NCBI GenBank assembly: GCA_012522795.1
Contig: JAAYJT010000041.1
Span: forward strand, 1-55,350
From: Bacteroidales bacterium
GTDB lineage: Bacteria; Bacteroidota; Bacteroidia; Bacteroidales; JAAYJT01
Length of the DNA stretch: 55,350 nt
Reading direction: 5' to 3'
Shown here: positions 8,754 to 18,015 of the stretch, one piece after another
Layout: every line of letters starts with the position of its first letter
Position numbering within the stretch: position 1 is the stretch's first letter
Program-made: the position numbers and the translations under genes
Notes under the pieces: model-generated
What the model was told of the DNA's origin: nothing
Database searches by the model: none
What the model saw: only the letters and a program-made list of their open reading frames with translations

Positions 8754-9207
8754 GCAGCTTGAAAGATATCTCGCTTTTTGGAGATTTAAAGCAAAAAAGA
8801 TTGTTTTTACTAATGGCTGTTTTGACTTCATTCATCTAGGACATATTGATTATTTGATAAAAGCTGCTGACCTTGGCGATATACTTCTCATTGGTTTGAA
8901 TAGTGATGATTCGGTTCGCAGGCTTAAAGGAAAAGACAGACCTGTGAATAATGAACATGCAAGAGCTATGATACTGGCATCATTATCATTTGTTACAGGA
9001 GTGATAGTTTTTGGTGAGGATACGCCCTATGAACTTATTCGTACTATAAAACCTGACGTTCTTGTTAAAGGAAATGATTATAAGATTGAAGAGATAGCAG
9101 GGCATGATATTGTACTTGAAAATGGCGGACAGGTAATCACTGTGGACCTGCTGCCAGGATATAGTACAACAGCTTTTATTGAGAAATTGAAAAAAATAGA
9201 AAGATAA
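8710..9207 (+). CDS. rfaE2: D-glycero-beta-D-manno-heptose 1-phosphate adenylyltransferase
   Basis: Cytidylyltransferase-fold enzyme (165 residues) of the ADP-heptose pathway for lipopolysaccharide inner core. It shows the HxGH nucleotide-binding motif in FTNGCFDFIHLGHIDYL (about 32-48), the GLNSDDSVRRLKGKDRPVN segment, and a TVDLLPGYSTTAFIEKL ending. It corresponds to the C-terminal half of E. coli HldE; here the domain is a separate gene and the kinase half (RfaE1/HldA) is not in the window. The start overlaps the upstream membrane-protein gene by 44 nt. Confidence 0.92.
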   Translation: MLKLEIIQKKILNPEQLERYLAFWRFKAKKIVFTNGCFDFIHLGHIDYLIKAADLGDILLIGLNSDDSVRRLKGKDRPVNNEHARAMILASLSFVTGVIVFGEDTPYELIRTIKPDVLVKGNDYKIEEIAGHDIVLENGGQVITVDLLPGYSTTAFIEKLKKIER

Positions 9208-9278
9208 AAGTTCTATTTTTACAGCCTGAAATGAATTTGAAAGGTTAAAACGAAACTTTCAAATCATAAACTAAATTC

Positions 9279-10646
9279 ATGTCCAAAACACGAACAGCTT
9301 TTTTTTGTCAGAATTGTGGCGCCCAGTCATCTAAATGGATGGGGCGTTGTAATTCGTGTGGCGAATGGAATACCTACGTAGAAGAGGTAATTCAGCGTGA
9401 TGATAATCAGCCAGCCTGGCAAAAGAGAGATGAAATAAAAGCGGCAGGAAAACCAGTATCAATTGTTGAAATTCAACCTGAAGCACAAAATAGAATTAAC
9501 ACCCAAAATGCTGAATTCAATCGTGTTCTGGGTGGAGGTATGGTTCCGGGTTCACTTGTTCTGGTAGGAGGGGAGCCCGGAATTGGAAAGTCAACACTGA
9601 TGTTGCAGGTAGCACTAAATATGGATAATACAAAAGTGTTGTATGTGTCAGGAGAGGAAAGTCAGCAGCAAATCATGATGAGAGCTCAACGCATTGGAAT
9701 GAATAATCCGCTTTGCTATGTATACAATGAAACTTCGGTACAAAATCTGGCAGTTTATCTTTCTGAATTTCAGCCTCAGTTATTGATCGTTGATTCAATT
9801 CAAACCCTTGTTACAGATCTTATCTCTTCCGGTGCAGGCAGTATATCACAGGTTCGCGAATGTACTGTATATTTGCAGAAATATGCAAAGCTGACCAATA
9901 CACCCGTAGTGCTCATAGGCCATATTACCAAAGATGGAATGCTTGCTGGTCCTAAAGTATTGGAGCATATTGTTGATACAGTGTTGCAGTTTGAAGGCGA
10001 TCGGCATTATGGGTACAGAATACTCCGCTCGATGAAGAACCGGTTTGGATCTACCTCAGAACTTGGTATTTACGAAATGACAAATAAAGGTTTGCGTGAA
10101 GTAAATAATCCGTCAGAAATATTATTATCGCAACGCGATGAATCAATCAGCGGTATTGCAATTGCTGCTACAATTGAAGGAATGAGGCAAATGCTTGTAG
10201 AGATCCAGGCTCTGGTGAGTACAGCAGTTTATGGAACACCTCAGCGATCAACTACAGGCTTTGATCAGAGGCGGCTAAATATGTTGCTGGCAGTTCTGGA
10301 AAAAAGACTTGGATTTCATCTTGGTTCGAAAGATGTTTTCCTTAATATTGCCGGAGGTCTACGTGTGGATGATCCTGCAATTGATCTTGCTGTCATAGCT
10401 TCAGTATTATCATCGGTTTATGATAAACCTTTGAACCAGAAGATGTGTTTTGCGGGAGAAGTAGGCCTTTCAGGCGAAATACGCTCAGTTAACAGACTAG
10501 AACAACGTATAGCTGAAGCTGAAAAACTTGGATTTGAGAAAATATTTATTTCAAGATATAACCTCAAAGGCATTGATATTAAAAAACTGAAAATTGAAAT
10601 TGTGCCGGTGGCAAAAGTGAGTGAACTGAGAAGTTTTCTTTTTTAA
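9279..10646 (+). CDS. radA: DNA repair protein RadA (Sms)
   Basis: RecA-like DnaB-type helicase/branch-migration factor of recombinational repair, 455 residues. In order: a zinc finger CQNCGAQSSKWMGRCNSCGEW (four Cys), a Walker A motif GGEPGIGKSTLML, Walker B LLIVDSIQTL, the RadA-specific KNRFG motif (MKNRFGSTSELGIYEM), and a C-terminal Lon-protease-like domain (about 290-455). The full set of motifs and typical length make this certain. The next gene starts 14 nt downstream in the same direction but has an unrelated, secreted product. Confidence 0.97.
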   Translation: MSKTRTAFFCQNCGAQSSKWMGRCNSCGEWNTYVEEVIQRDDNQPAWQKRDEIKAAGKPVSIVEIQPEAQNRINTQNAEFNRVLGGGMVPGSLVLVGGEPGIGKSTLMLQVALNMDNTKVLYVSGEESQQQIMMRAQRIGMNNPLCYVYNETSVQNLAVYLSEFQPQLLIVDSIQTLVTDLISSGAGSISQVRECTVYLQKYAKLTNTPVVLIGHITKDGMLAGPKVLEHIVDTVLQFEGDRHYGYRILRSMKNRFGSTSELGIYEMTNKGLREVNNPSEILLSQRDESISGIAIAATIEGMRQMLVEIQALVSTAVYGTPQRSTTGFDQRRLNMLLAVLEKRLGFHLGSKDVFLNIAGGLRVDDPAIDLAVIASVLSSVYDKPLNQKMCFAGEVGLSGEIRSVNRLEQRIAEAEKLGFEKIFISRYNLKGIDIKKLKIEIVPVAKVSELRSFLF

Positions 10647-10660
10647 TCTAATATTGAATA

Positions 10661-11938
10661 ATGCTTAAAAAGCTTATTATAACACTGTTTACTGTTTTTA
10701 TCTGGCTTCATTCGGTTTCACAGGACACTATACGTGTCATGGTAAGCAATCTGTTATATTATGGGCAGCATACTGGTTTCTGTAACGAACACAATAATCA
10801 CCCTGATGATAAGGATTTATATCTACGCACAATATTACAACATGATCTTCCGGATATATTTGTTGTGAATGAAATGAGCAGAAACTCCTATTATCATCAG
10901 CGGATCATAGATTCGGTTTTTGCCAGGATTAGCAACAGGGTTTATGCCCGGGCTTCGAGTGAGTATATTTCAAACTCTAACATCATGAATATGATGTATT
11001 ATAATACTTCAAGACTGGCATTATATTCCCAGCATATTATAGCTTCGATAGTCAGAGATATCAATCTTTATACTTTATATTATAATTCACCTGATCTTTT
11101 AAATGGAGATACTGCTTTTATAAATTGTATTGCTGTTCATCTGAAGGCCGGCAGTTCAGCCAGCGATCAACAAACCAGGCGAAATCAGATCAATGATGTT
11201 ACAGCCTGGTTGAAAATTAACAGCCGTCCAGGAAATTTTCTAATTCTGGGTGATTTTAATTTTTATACTGTCAATGAACTTGCAATGCAGGCATTATTGT
11301 TCAACTCCGATTTTGATTTTCGGTTCTATGACCCTGTTGATCAATTAGGTAACTGGCATGAAAATCCATTTTTTGCGTCTTATCATACGCAATCCACACA
11401 TCGTAACAGTGGATGTCATGTAGGCGGCGGACTTGATGACAGATTTGATTTAATTCTTGCCTCAATAGATATTCTAGAGGGTAATAATAAGGTGCAATAT
11501 GTTGAAGATAGCTACAGAACAATGGGTCAGGATGGATTGCATTTTAATAAAGCCCTTACCGATCCTCCTGAAAATACAACAGTTCCGCCGGATGTATTAT
11601 TGGCACTCTATAATAATTCTGATCATTTGCCGGTATTGCTTAGCCTGGCTATTGATCAAACACCGGTTGAAAGTGGAATACTTGAAATTGCTGATGCCGG
11701 GTTTATTTTCAATAATCCTGTAAAAGATGAATTGAAAATTCGTTTCAAAAATCCTAACATAAATACACCCTATATCCTGAATATATATTCTTTACACGGA
11801 AAATTGCTTATTTCAGAAAATGGAGTTGCCAATGGACAGCCACTGAGTATTAATCTAAATCATTTGCCTGCAGGATATTACCTGGCTGAACTGTATACGC
11901 ATCCATACAGAAAAAGCATGAAAATAATAAAGTATTAA
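10661..11938 (+). CDS. Secreted endonuclease/exonuclease/phosphatase-fold protein, T9SS sorted
   Basis: Protein of 425 residues with a signal peptide (1-20, ending SVSQ), an EEP (DNase I-like) catalytic domain (about 24-335) and a T9SS type A C-terminal sorting domain (about 345-425). Catalytic landmarks are FVVNEMS (metal-binding Glu), the VHLKAG strand, LILGDFNFYT (Asp/Asn) and NNSDHLPVLL (terminal Asp-His). The tail shows the sorting pattern NP-x(n)-LNIYSLHGKLL and ends KIIKY. It probably acts on extracellular nucleic acid or phosphoesters after export across the outer membrane; the substrate is inferred from the fold only. It follows radA closely but probably has its own function. Confidence 0.85.
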   Translation: MLKKLIITLFTVFIWLHSVSQDTIRVMVSNLLYYGQHTGFCNEHNNHPDDKDLYLRTILQHDLPDIFVVNEMSRNSYYHQRIIDSVFARISNRVYARASSEYISNSNIMNMMYYNTSRLALYSQHIIASIVRDINLYTLYYNSPDLLNGDTAFINCIAVHLKAGSSASDQQTRRNQINDVTAWLKINSRPGNFLILGDFNFYTVNELAMQALLFNSDFDFRFYDPVDQLGNWHENPFFASYHTQSTHRNSGCHVGGGLDDRFDLILASIDILEGNNKVQYVEDSYRTMGQDGLHFNKALTDPPENTTVPPDVLLALYNNSDHLPVLLSLAIDQTPVESGILEIADAGFIFNNPVKDELKIRFKNPNINTPYILNIYSLHGKLLISENGVANGQPLSINLNHLPAGYYLAELYTHPYRKSMKIIKY

Positions 11939-11975
11939 AGCCTTTATTGTTACGGATTCTTAATAACAGGGCTTT
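11937..11975. terminator. Bidirectional terminator between convergent genes
   Basis: AAAGCC (11937-11942) pairs with GGCTTT (11970-11975), with further pairing of TATTGTTA and TAATAACA inside. It overlaps the end of the T9SS nuclease gene and faces the end of the acyl-CoA synthetase gene. Confidence 0.6.
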
Positions 11976-11980
11976 GCTCT

Positions 11981-14047
11981 TTATACATCTTGTTTACCAA
12001 TACGAATTCTGGCATCCACTGCTGTTACATGTTCAGGAGTTCCAAGCAGGGGGTTTAGATCCATCTCAATAATTTCAGGTGCTGACTCAATTAAAAGTGA
12101 GAGTCTTACGATGATTTCAACAAATATCTCTTCATTTATTCCCGGACGTCCACGCAGACCTTTAAACAGGTTATAGCCTTTTAATTGTTTCATCATATCA
12201 GAGGCTTCATCAAATGAAACCGGAGTAAAGGCTGCATTGATATCGCGCAGTACTTCAATAAATATGCCTCCCAATCCGCACACTATCATATGCCCAAATA
12301 ATGGTTCATGCTTAGATCCAATAAACAGCTCATTTCCATGGATCATTGGTTGTAGCAACACACCTGTAGCACCCTCGATATTCATGAGTTTGTCGTAATG
12401 TTCTTCAACTGAAGCAATGGTTTTAACATTCAATACCACACCACCCATGTCCGATTTATGAATAGGCCCTACTACTTTCATTACCAATGGAAAACCAATA
12501 TCATTTGCAGCTTTTACTGCATCAGCTTTTGTGTTGATCACAGCTTCTTTAACTCTTGGAATTCCGGCTGCATCAAGCAATGCCTGTACTTTGTCAGGTT
12601 CCAGATAGCCTTCAGGTGCTGAATCAATTATATTTCGTATAACCTCTTTGTTTATATTAAGATTGCGCTGACCGACAGAAGCAGGAGCCGGCGTTTTATA
12701 CACTCTTGAAAGAGCATTTCCTAAAACTACTTCATCCGGAAAAAAAACATAGCCATTGCTGATGAATTCTTTAATTTCTTCAGCAGCAGTAAGCACAGAT
12801 GGAAGCACCGGATAAATCGGTTTTTTACAGGATTGCATTTTTTCATTCAAAACTTTATATACATCGAATAACCTCGTCAATCCCGGAGTTCCAAAAATTA
12901 CTACCATTGCATCTATGTCATCAAATTTCTGATCAACATAATCCATAATGATACCAAGTTGTTCAGCAGTACCAGTTGCAAGGAAGTCAATTGGGTTGGC
13001 AACAGAAGAGCCCGGAAATAATTTTGTTAAGAGTTCTTTGCTTGCCGGATTGTCAATATGCGGAACTTTAAGTCCTCCGTCTGAAAGAGCATCAGTAAGC
13101 ATAACAGCAGGACCACCGGCATGTGTAATTATAGCAATATTCTCACCTTTAAGCGGCTTGAGTGTGAATACCGAGGCTACGGCAATAAGGTCTTCACGAC
13201 CATAGCATCTGATAATTCCGGCTTTTTTAAATAAAGTATCAACAGCAAAATCGGGAGTAGCCATAGCACCAGTATGAGAAGATGCAGCACGGCTGCCGGC
13301 TTCTGAGGCGCCTGCTTTTACCGCAGCAATTTTACATCCTTTCTTTATCAGTGAAGTTGCATGCTTTAAAAGTTTCTGAGGTTTTGAGATGTTTTCTATG
13401 TAAAGTAATTTAATACGGGAGCTTTTATCCGGATCGAAATTGACATCAAGATATTCCAGTACTTCCTCAACACCGGTTTGTGCACTGTTGCCAACTGAAA
13501 AGACGCTTGAAAAAGCAAGACCATTAGGAATACCTGCTTCCATTATAAAACATGCCGTAGCTCCTGAACCAGAAATGAAATCAGCACCATGAGGCTCAAG
13601 TTTTGGTATAGGAAGTGTGAAAACACTCTGATGATGTGGTGTCATTACTCCTATACAATTTGGTCCTATCAGCACACCATCAACCTTGTTAATAACCTCA
13701 ACAATTTGTTTTTCGAGCATGGCTCCTTCTTTGCTTTCTTCGCTGAAGCCGGCAGATAAAATAATAAAAGCCTTAGTGTTTTTTGTATTTGCCAGTATTT
13801 CAACCGTTTGAAGGCAATATTTGGCAGCAATAGCCAATATTGCGAGATCAACTTCCGGCAGGTCATCAGCTTTTAAATAACTTTTAATTCCCTGAACTTC
13901 AGTTTCTTTTGGATTCACTACATAAAGAGCTCCTTTAAAAGAACCATCAATAATGTTTTTCAGCACCTTGCCACCGGGCTTTGTAATGTCGTTTGAACCA
14001 CCTACAACAACAATGCTTTTGGGTTCAATAAGTTTATCATTAATCAT
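11981..14047 (-). CDS. ADP-forming acetate/acyl-CoA ligase, fused alpha-beta
   Basis: Interconverts acyl-CoA plus ADP and phosphate with acid, CoA and ATP, giving substrate-level phosphorylation. The 688-residue protein has a CoA-binding Rossmann domain (about 7-130), a succinyl-CoA-ligase-like domain with the phosphorylated-His segment SHTGAMATPDFA (about 255-270), and a C-terminal ATP-grasp domain (about 470-685; KADAVKAANDIGFPLVMKVVGP and IHKSDMGGVVLNV). Alpha and beta parts are in one chain, as in many anaerobes and archaeal-type Acd enzymes. Substrate (acetyl-, propionyl- or aryl-CoA) cannot be told. It fits fermentative or amino-acid-degrading metabolism. Confidence 0.92.
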   Translation of the reverse strand: MINDKLIEPKSIVVVGGSNDITKPGGKVLKNIIDGSFKGALYVVNPKETEVQGIKSYLKADDLPEVDLAILAIAAKYCLQTVEILANTKNTKAFIILSAGFSEESKEGAMLEKQIVEVINKVDGVLIGPNCIGVMTPHHQSVFTLPIPKLEPHGADFISGSGATACFIMEAGIPNGLAFSSVFSVGNSAQTGVEEVLEYLDVNFDPDKSSRIKLLYIENISKPQKLLKHATSLIKKGCKIAAVKAGASEAGSRAASSHTGAMATPDFAVDTLFKKAGIIRCYGREDLIAVASVFTLKPLKGENIAIITHAGGPAVMLTDALSDGGLKVPHIDNPASKELLTKLFPGSSVANPIDFLATGTAEQLGIIMDYVDQKFDDIDAMVVIFGTPGLTRLFDVYKVLNEKMQSCKKPIYPVLPSVLTAAEEIKEFISNGYVFFPDEVVLGNALSRVYKTPAPASVGQRNLNINKEVIRNIIDSAPEGYLEPDKVQALLDAAGIPRVKEAVINTKADAVKAANDIGFPLVMKVVGPIHKSDMGGVVLNVKTIASVEEHYDKLMNIEGATGVLLQPMIHGNELFIGSKHEPLFGHMIVCGLGGIFIEVLRDINAAFTPVSFDEASDMMKQLKGYNLFKGLRGRPGINEEIFVEIIVRLSLLIESAPEIIEMDLNPLLGTPEHVTAVDARIRIGKQDV

Positions 14048-14218
14048 AGAGTATAGTATTTATGTTTTTTTAGATTGGCTATTGAGATTATTCAGGTTCA
14101 GATAATATGTTTAAGCTTTACTTATAAAAACAGTAGTTAGTATTTATACATTGGACTCAGGCGCAAATATAGGAAAAAGCCTTTTGTATGGATGATTTTT
14201 ACGGAAATGCTTTGTTTT

Positions 14219-14250
14219 TTGAATCGAAAAAACAAAACCAGATATTTTTG
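14219..14250 (+). promoter_or_regulatory. Promoter of the dockerin protein gene
   Basis: TTG (14219-14221), a 21-nt spacer and TATTTTTG (14243-14250) match the phylum consensus, 49 nt before the ATG. A second TAACTTTG lies at 14254-14261 without a good upstream element. Confidence 0.55.
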
Positions 14251-14298
14251 CACTAACTTTGCAATCAATAATATTGATAAATCTAAAAATCCAGTCTT

Positions 14299-15576
14299 AT
14301 GAAAAAGATGTTTACCATTAGTGTATTGTTATTTTGCAGTTTGTTTTTAAGAGCACAGATAACTGTAACCAGTGCAGATATGCCATCGGCAGGACAATCG
14401 TTTACGGTGAGTCTTTCCTATGATTTGCAATCATATAATTTTCAGGAAACAGGTAATGATTTTACATGGAATTTTCAGGATATGGAAAGTTTGATGCAGA
14501 TAGAGCCAAATTATATCACTGTGAATCAGACTCCTAATATTTTCTGGCTTTTCTTTCTGGGAAGTGCAAATCTTGTTCTTGAAATTGATGAACTAAGTTT
14601 GATTCCTGGTGTTGAAATTGAAAATGGTTATCAGTTTTTTAATAAAACAACGTCAAAATATTCAGATGTTGGCCTTGGTTTGATAATCAACGGAATACCA
14701 CTTCCTTTGAAATTTGCCAATGCTGATGTGGTTTATGAATTCCCTATGAACCCAGGTTACAATAAGACTTCAAATGCGAATCTTTCACAGACCATTCCAA
14801 GTATTGGACATATAACCGTTCAGCGTGAGCGGGTAACAGTTGTTGATGGATGGGGTACATTAAATACCCCCTATGGCAGTTTTCAGACTTTAAGGCTGAA
14901 ATCAAATGTTACTGAATATGATAGTATTTATGTTGATACTCTCGGACAGGGTTATGCTATCAACAGGGATTATATTGAGTATAAATGGCTTGGTAACGGG
15001 CGTGGGCTTCCGTTACTCACAGTTACCGAAGATCCGGTGCTTGGCTCAAGAATTGAATATCTTGATTCTTTGAGAGTGGCAAATCCTTACGGTTTTACAG
15101 CTAATCCTGTCAGCAGCTCTCAGATTGATCTGGAATGGAACAAAAATTTTAATGGTAATGATGTCCTGCTTGCATGGTCGCCTAATGAAACATTTGGCAC
15201 TCCTGCCGGGAACCTTAGCCCGGGCGATCCCATTTCAGGAGGCGGCACAGTATGTTACACCGGTGCTGATACAACATTCAGCCATACTGGCCTTGATGCC
15301 GGAACAACATATTATTATAAACTGTGGTCGCGAAACAATAATATTTACTCTACAGGAATTACAGCATCAGCAACAACTTTAATATCAGCTGTTTTACCGG
15401 GCGATGCTAATTGTGATGGAATTGTGAGCATACTTGATGTTATTTCTATTATTAATTTCATAATGATGCAGAATCCAAGCCCGTTCTGCCCTGATAATGC
15501 TGATGTAAATGGAGATGGCATTATCAATATTATTGATGCGGTTCTAACAGTAAATATTATCCTTGGAACAGAGTAA
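14299..15576 (+). CDS. Secreted protein with FnIII-like and dockerin domains
   Basis: Exported protein of 425 residues with no catalytic domain recognised. A signal peptide (1-19, ending LRAQ) precedes a beta-rich region (about 20-260), a fibronectin type III-like module (about 262-360; FTANPVSSSQIDLEWN to TTYYYKLWSRN) and a C-terminal type I dockerin (last about 57 residues). The dockerin has two calcium loops, DANCDGIVSILD and DVNGDGIINIID, each with the Asp/Asn ligands in register. It ends seven residues after the second helix, so no T9SS tail is present. Binding or structural role at the cell surface is inferred. Confidence 0.8.
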   Translation: MKKMFTISVLLFCSLFLRAQITVTSADMPSAGQSFTVSLSYDLQSYNFQETGNDFTWNFQDMESLMQIEPNYITVNQTPNIFWLFFLGSANLVLEIDELSLIPGVEIENGYQFFNKTTSKYSDVGLGLIINGIPLPLKFANADVVYEFPMNPGYNKTSNANLSQTIPSIGHITVQRERVTVVDGWGTLNTPYGSFQTLRLKSNVTEYDSIYVDTLGQGYAINRDYIEYKWLGNGRGLPLLTVTEDPVLGSRIEYLDSLRVANPYGFTANPVSSSQIDLEWNKNFNGNDVLLAWSPNETFGTPAGNLSPGDPISGGGTVCYTGADTTFSHTGLDAGTTYYYKLWSRNNNIYSTGITASATTLISAVLPGDANCDGIVSILDVISIINFIMMQNPSPFCPDNADVNGDGIINIIDAVLTVNIILGTE

Positions 15577-15579
15577 AGC

Positions 15580-15609
15580 ACTCACTGAGTTATTTGAAAT
15601 TCAGTGAGT
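15580..15609. terminator. Bidirectional terminator between convergent genes
   Basis: ACTCACTGA (15580-15588) and TCAGTGAGT (15601-15609) form a perfect 9-bp stem with a 12-nt loop, placed between two convergent stops at 15576 and 15619. Confidence 0.6.
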
Positions 15610-15618
15610 TGTGTTATA

Positions 15619-17946
15619 TTAGCCTTCCATTGATTTTTCAAGCTCTCTGGCAGAGGCAAGAAATTCATCAACATCCATTTCCTTGAAAAACAATAAACCA
15701 TGAGTAGTGCGTAGTCGTGGGTCTTCGTTTTGATAGAAGAAAGGTTTTCCAAGTAATAATTGTATGCTTTTTAACTGTTCAACCCATATTTGGATTGAAA
15801 GGTCACTGAATTTTCCGTCAAGCTGATAACTTGGGAATGAGGCATCAACCTGGCTAAGGTAGCTGTTTGTGAATGATTCGCTCATCACACCCATAGCATT
15901 CAACGATACCGGAACTATATGAGTTGCATCAGCCGGATGGAATTTATACCACACATTGCGATAGCCCCAGATTTTCAGATTACTCAGATCTTTTTTCTTG
16001 CGCCATTCCCGAACTGCTTCAGCTATTGCCTGAAGAACTTTATAGTGGGTGTCAGGTCCACTGCCTTCAGGATCAAAAGCAAGACTGATTATGGTTGGTT
16101 GTATTTTTTCAAGTTGTGCTAAGATTGGTGCTACATCACGTTCACGATTGGGTTTTTCAGTAAAGATATCTCCGGTATAAAATCCTAAACGAAGATGATG
16201 TACTTCATTGGTTGTCATTCCAAAATAAGCCCAAACAAGCTCTTCTTCAAACTCCCTTATCATGCCTTTCAGCGTTTGTATCTTAGGCGGCATTTTCTGT
16301 CCGTCATAACTGTTTCGTGTAACAGAGAGGGCATCATTTATCTTATTCCTAAGCTGAGCAACATTTTTAACATTCCATATTTCAACAATATTTCTTACCA
16401 GGCGATGGGCAAACCCGCGACGGCGTTCTTCAGGCTGACCTGAAGCCACCTTCATAAGATAATGATATACATCCTTATCGCGTTTGTATTTATAGCCTTT
16501 TTCAAAAAAGTCGGGGTATTCAACCATTTGGATCAACCCTGAATCAAGGAAATTAAGTGTGTCCTCCAGCGCTTCAATTAAAAATTTATTAGTAACGGCT
16601 GTGAAACCTGAGGTCATAACTGCGAATTCGGAATGATTGCTTGCATTACGTGAGAGTCGGTGAATATGAGGTAGTAAGCCAAGCATGATATCATCATGAT
16701 GAGGTCCGGTATGATAAAACTCCTGATTGCCAAGCGGGTAAGTGCCAAGCTCTATTTTTTTTGTGATAGAATCTATAACACTTTGCACCGTTTGATCGTC
16801 AATGTCAGGGATCATACGGCAATATTCATCTTCTTTAAGATCTTCAATCATTAAATGGTTACCGAACTTGTTGATTTTTCTGCAAAGGTCAATAACTGCT
16901 CTTTCAGTTTTTTCCTGATTCCACGGTGTAGATGTATAATAATGGTGTACATAATCTTTCAGCATACTTGCAGCACCCGCAGTAAGATAAAAACGGGCGT
17001 TTTTAAGTTTGGTAAGTACAGTTGCAGGATAAATATTTGAAGGAGCCTTCTCAAGAGCATCGACAACCATTGGGGCTTTAGCTTCTCCGGCTGCAAAAAT
17101 AATTGCTGTTGCTTCAGGATTATATGTAATGGTTTCAAGCCCAATAGTTATAACAAGTCTGTTCTTTGATATTTCAATACCCCCAAGATCGCCGGCGGCT
17201 ACTGCCTGAGTTTCAAAATTGGTTTGAGTCAGTCGTGTTGTTGAATGATGGTCAGAACCACGGGTATTAAATGCTATATGCCCATCGGGACCTATGCCAC
17301 CAAGAAAAAAACCAATTCCTCCCATTTCCCTGATCTTCTGTTCATAATTAGTACACCAGTCATCAAGCATTAAAATAGAAGTCTGTTGAATTTTTTCTTT
17401 AATAGTTTTTGCTTCTCTGTACCTCAAACTCAGATCAACAATACCCTTAGGAAAAACCTTTGTAAAATGTTTGCCATCAGCTAATGGGATTGCATCGCAG
17501 CTTATGAATAAACCTTTTGATTCATCAAGGCCAAAATCCTTGATGTAATATTTTTTCACATAATGATAAAAACTGTTGTGTTGACTTGAACTTATGGGAT
17601 AAAACTCATCTATCTGAACAAAGCGTAAACCATTGAGAACAGGCTTTTTCTCAATTATCAATCCGTTTTTATGTCTGAGTTTTTTGCCCTCTGAGGTATC
17701 CCAGTTGTCAAGTATTTGTTTTGTCCAGAAAATGAAATATTCAGGAGTTTTTCCGGTAGGAAGGCTGATAACTCCTTCAGGATTTTCGCTTACCCATTCC
17801 AGAAAGCGTAATGCTGTTAATAAACCAAGTTTAGGAAAGTTGGCAACTACTAGATAAGGGATATTAACAGGAAATTGCCTTTCAATATCACAGCAAAATG
17901 TATTTTCAACTGAAGTAAAGTTAGATGTGTACATTGGTTCTTTCAT
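15619..17946 (-). CDS. NagB-like isomerase/deaminase fused to PIG-L-like domain
   Basis: Fusion of 775 residues. The N-terminal half (about 25-345) is a glucosamine-6-phosphate deaminase/6-phosphogluconolactonase fold with FVQIDEFYPIS and the hallmark GGIGPDGHIAFNT. In canonical NagB this last motif continues with Glu (FNEPGS), the base of the Asp-His-Glu triad; here it is Thr (FNTRGS), so ordinary deaminase chemistry is uncertain. The C-terminal half (about 410-775) starts with GPHHDDIMLGLLPHIHRL, resembling the metal-binding HPDDE motif of PIG-L/LmbE N-deacetylases. It lies 69 nt downstream of the GH20 gene, so an amino-sugar role fits. Similar fusions are known in Bacteroidetes; exact activity is open. 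Confidence 0.8.
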   Translation of the reverse strand: MKEPMYTSNFTSVENTFCCDIERQFPVNIPYLVVANFPKLGLLTALRFLEWVSENPEGVISLPTGKTPEYFIFWTKQILDNWDTSEGKKLRHKNGLIIEKKPVLNGLRFVQIDEFYPISSSQHNSFYHYVKKYYIKDFGLDESKGLFISCDAIPLADGKHFTKVFPKGIVDLSLRYREAKTIKEKIQQTSILMLDDWCTNYEQKIREMGGIGFFLGGIGPDGHIAFNTRGSDHHSTTRLTQTNFETQAVAAGDLGGIEISKNRLVITIGLETITYNPEATAIIFAAGEAKAPMVVDALEKAPSNIYPATVLTKLKNARFYLTAGAASMLKDYVHHYYTSTPWNQEKTERAVIDLCRKINKFGNHLMIEDLKEDEYCRMIPDIDDQTVQSVIDSITKKIELGTYPLGNQEFYHTGPHHDDIMLGLLPHIHRLSRNASNHSEFAVMTSGFTAVTNKFLIEALEDTLNFLDSGLIQMVEYPDFFEKGYKYKRDKDVYHYLMKVASGQPEERRRGFAHRLVRNIVEIWNVKNVAQLRNKINDALSVTRNSYDGQKMPPKIQTLKGMIREFEEELVWAYFGMTTNEVHHLRLGFYTGDIFTEKPNRERDVAPILAQLEKIQPTIISLAFDPEGSGPDTHYKVLQAIAEAVREWRKKKDLSNLKIWGYRNVWYKFHPADATHIVPVSLNAMGVMSESFTNSYLSQVDASFPSYQLDGKFSDLSIQIWVEQLKSIQLLLGKPFFYQNEDPRLRTTHGLLFFKEMDVDEFLASARELEKSMEG

Positions 17947-18015
17947 TAATTATGCTTGATTTTGAAAAAGTTAAATTCAGAAAAATATTCTAATTTAAAA
18001 ATGCTTAAAAAAGTT

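Noticed and set aside
11301-11522. Minus-strand ORF inside the T9SS nuclease gene
   Set aside because: Shadow frame; the plus strand has clear EEP motifs across the whole stretch.
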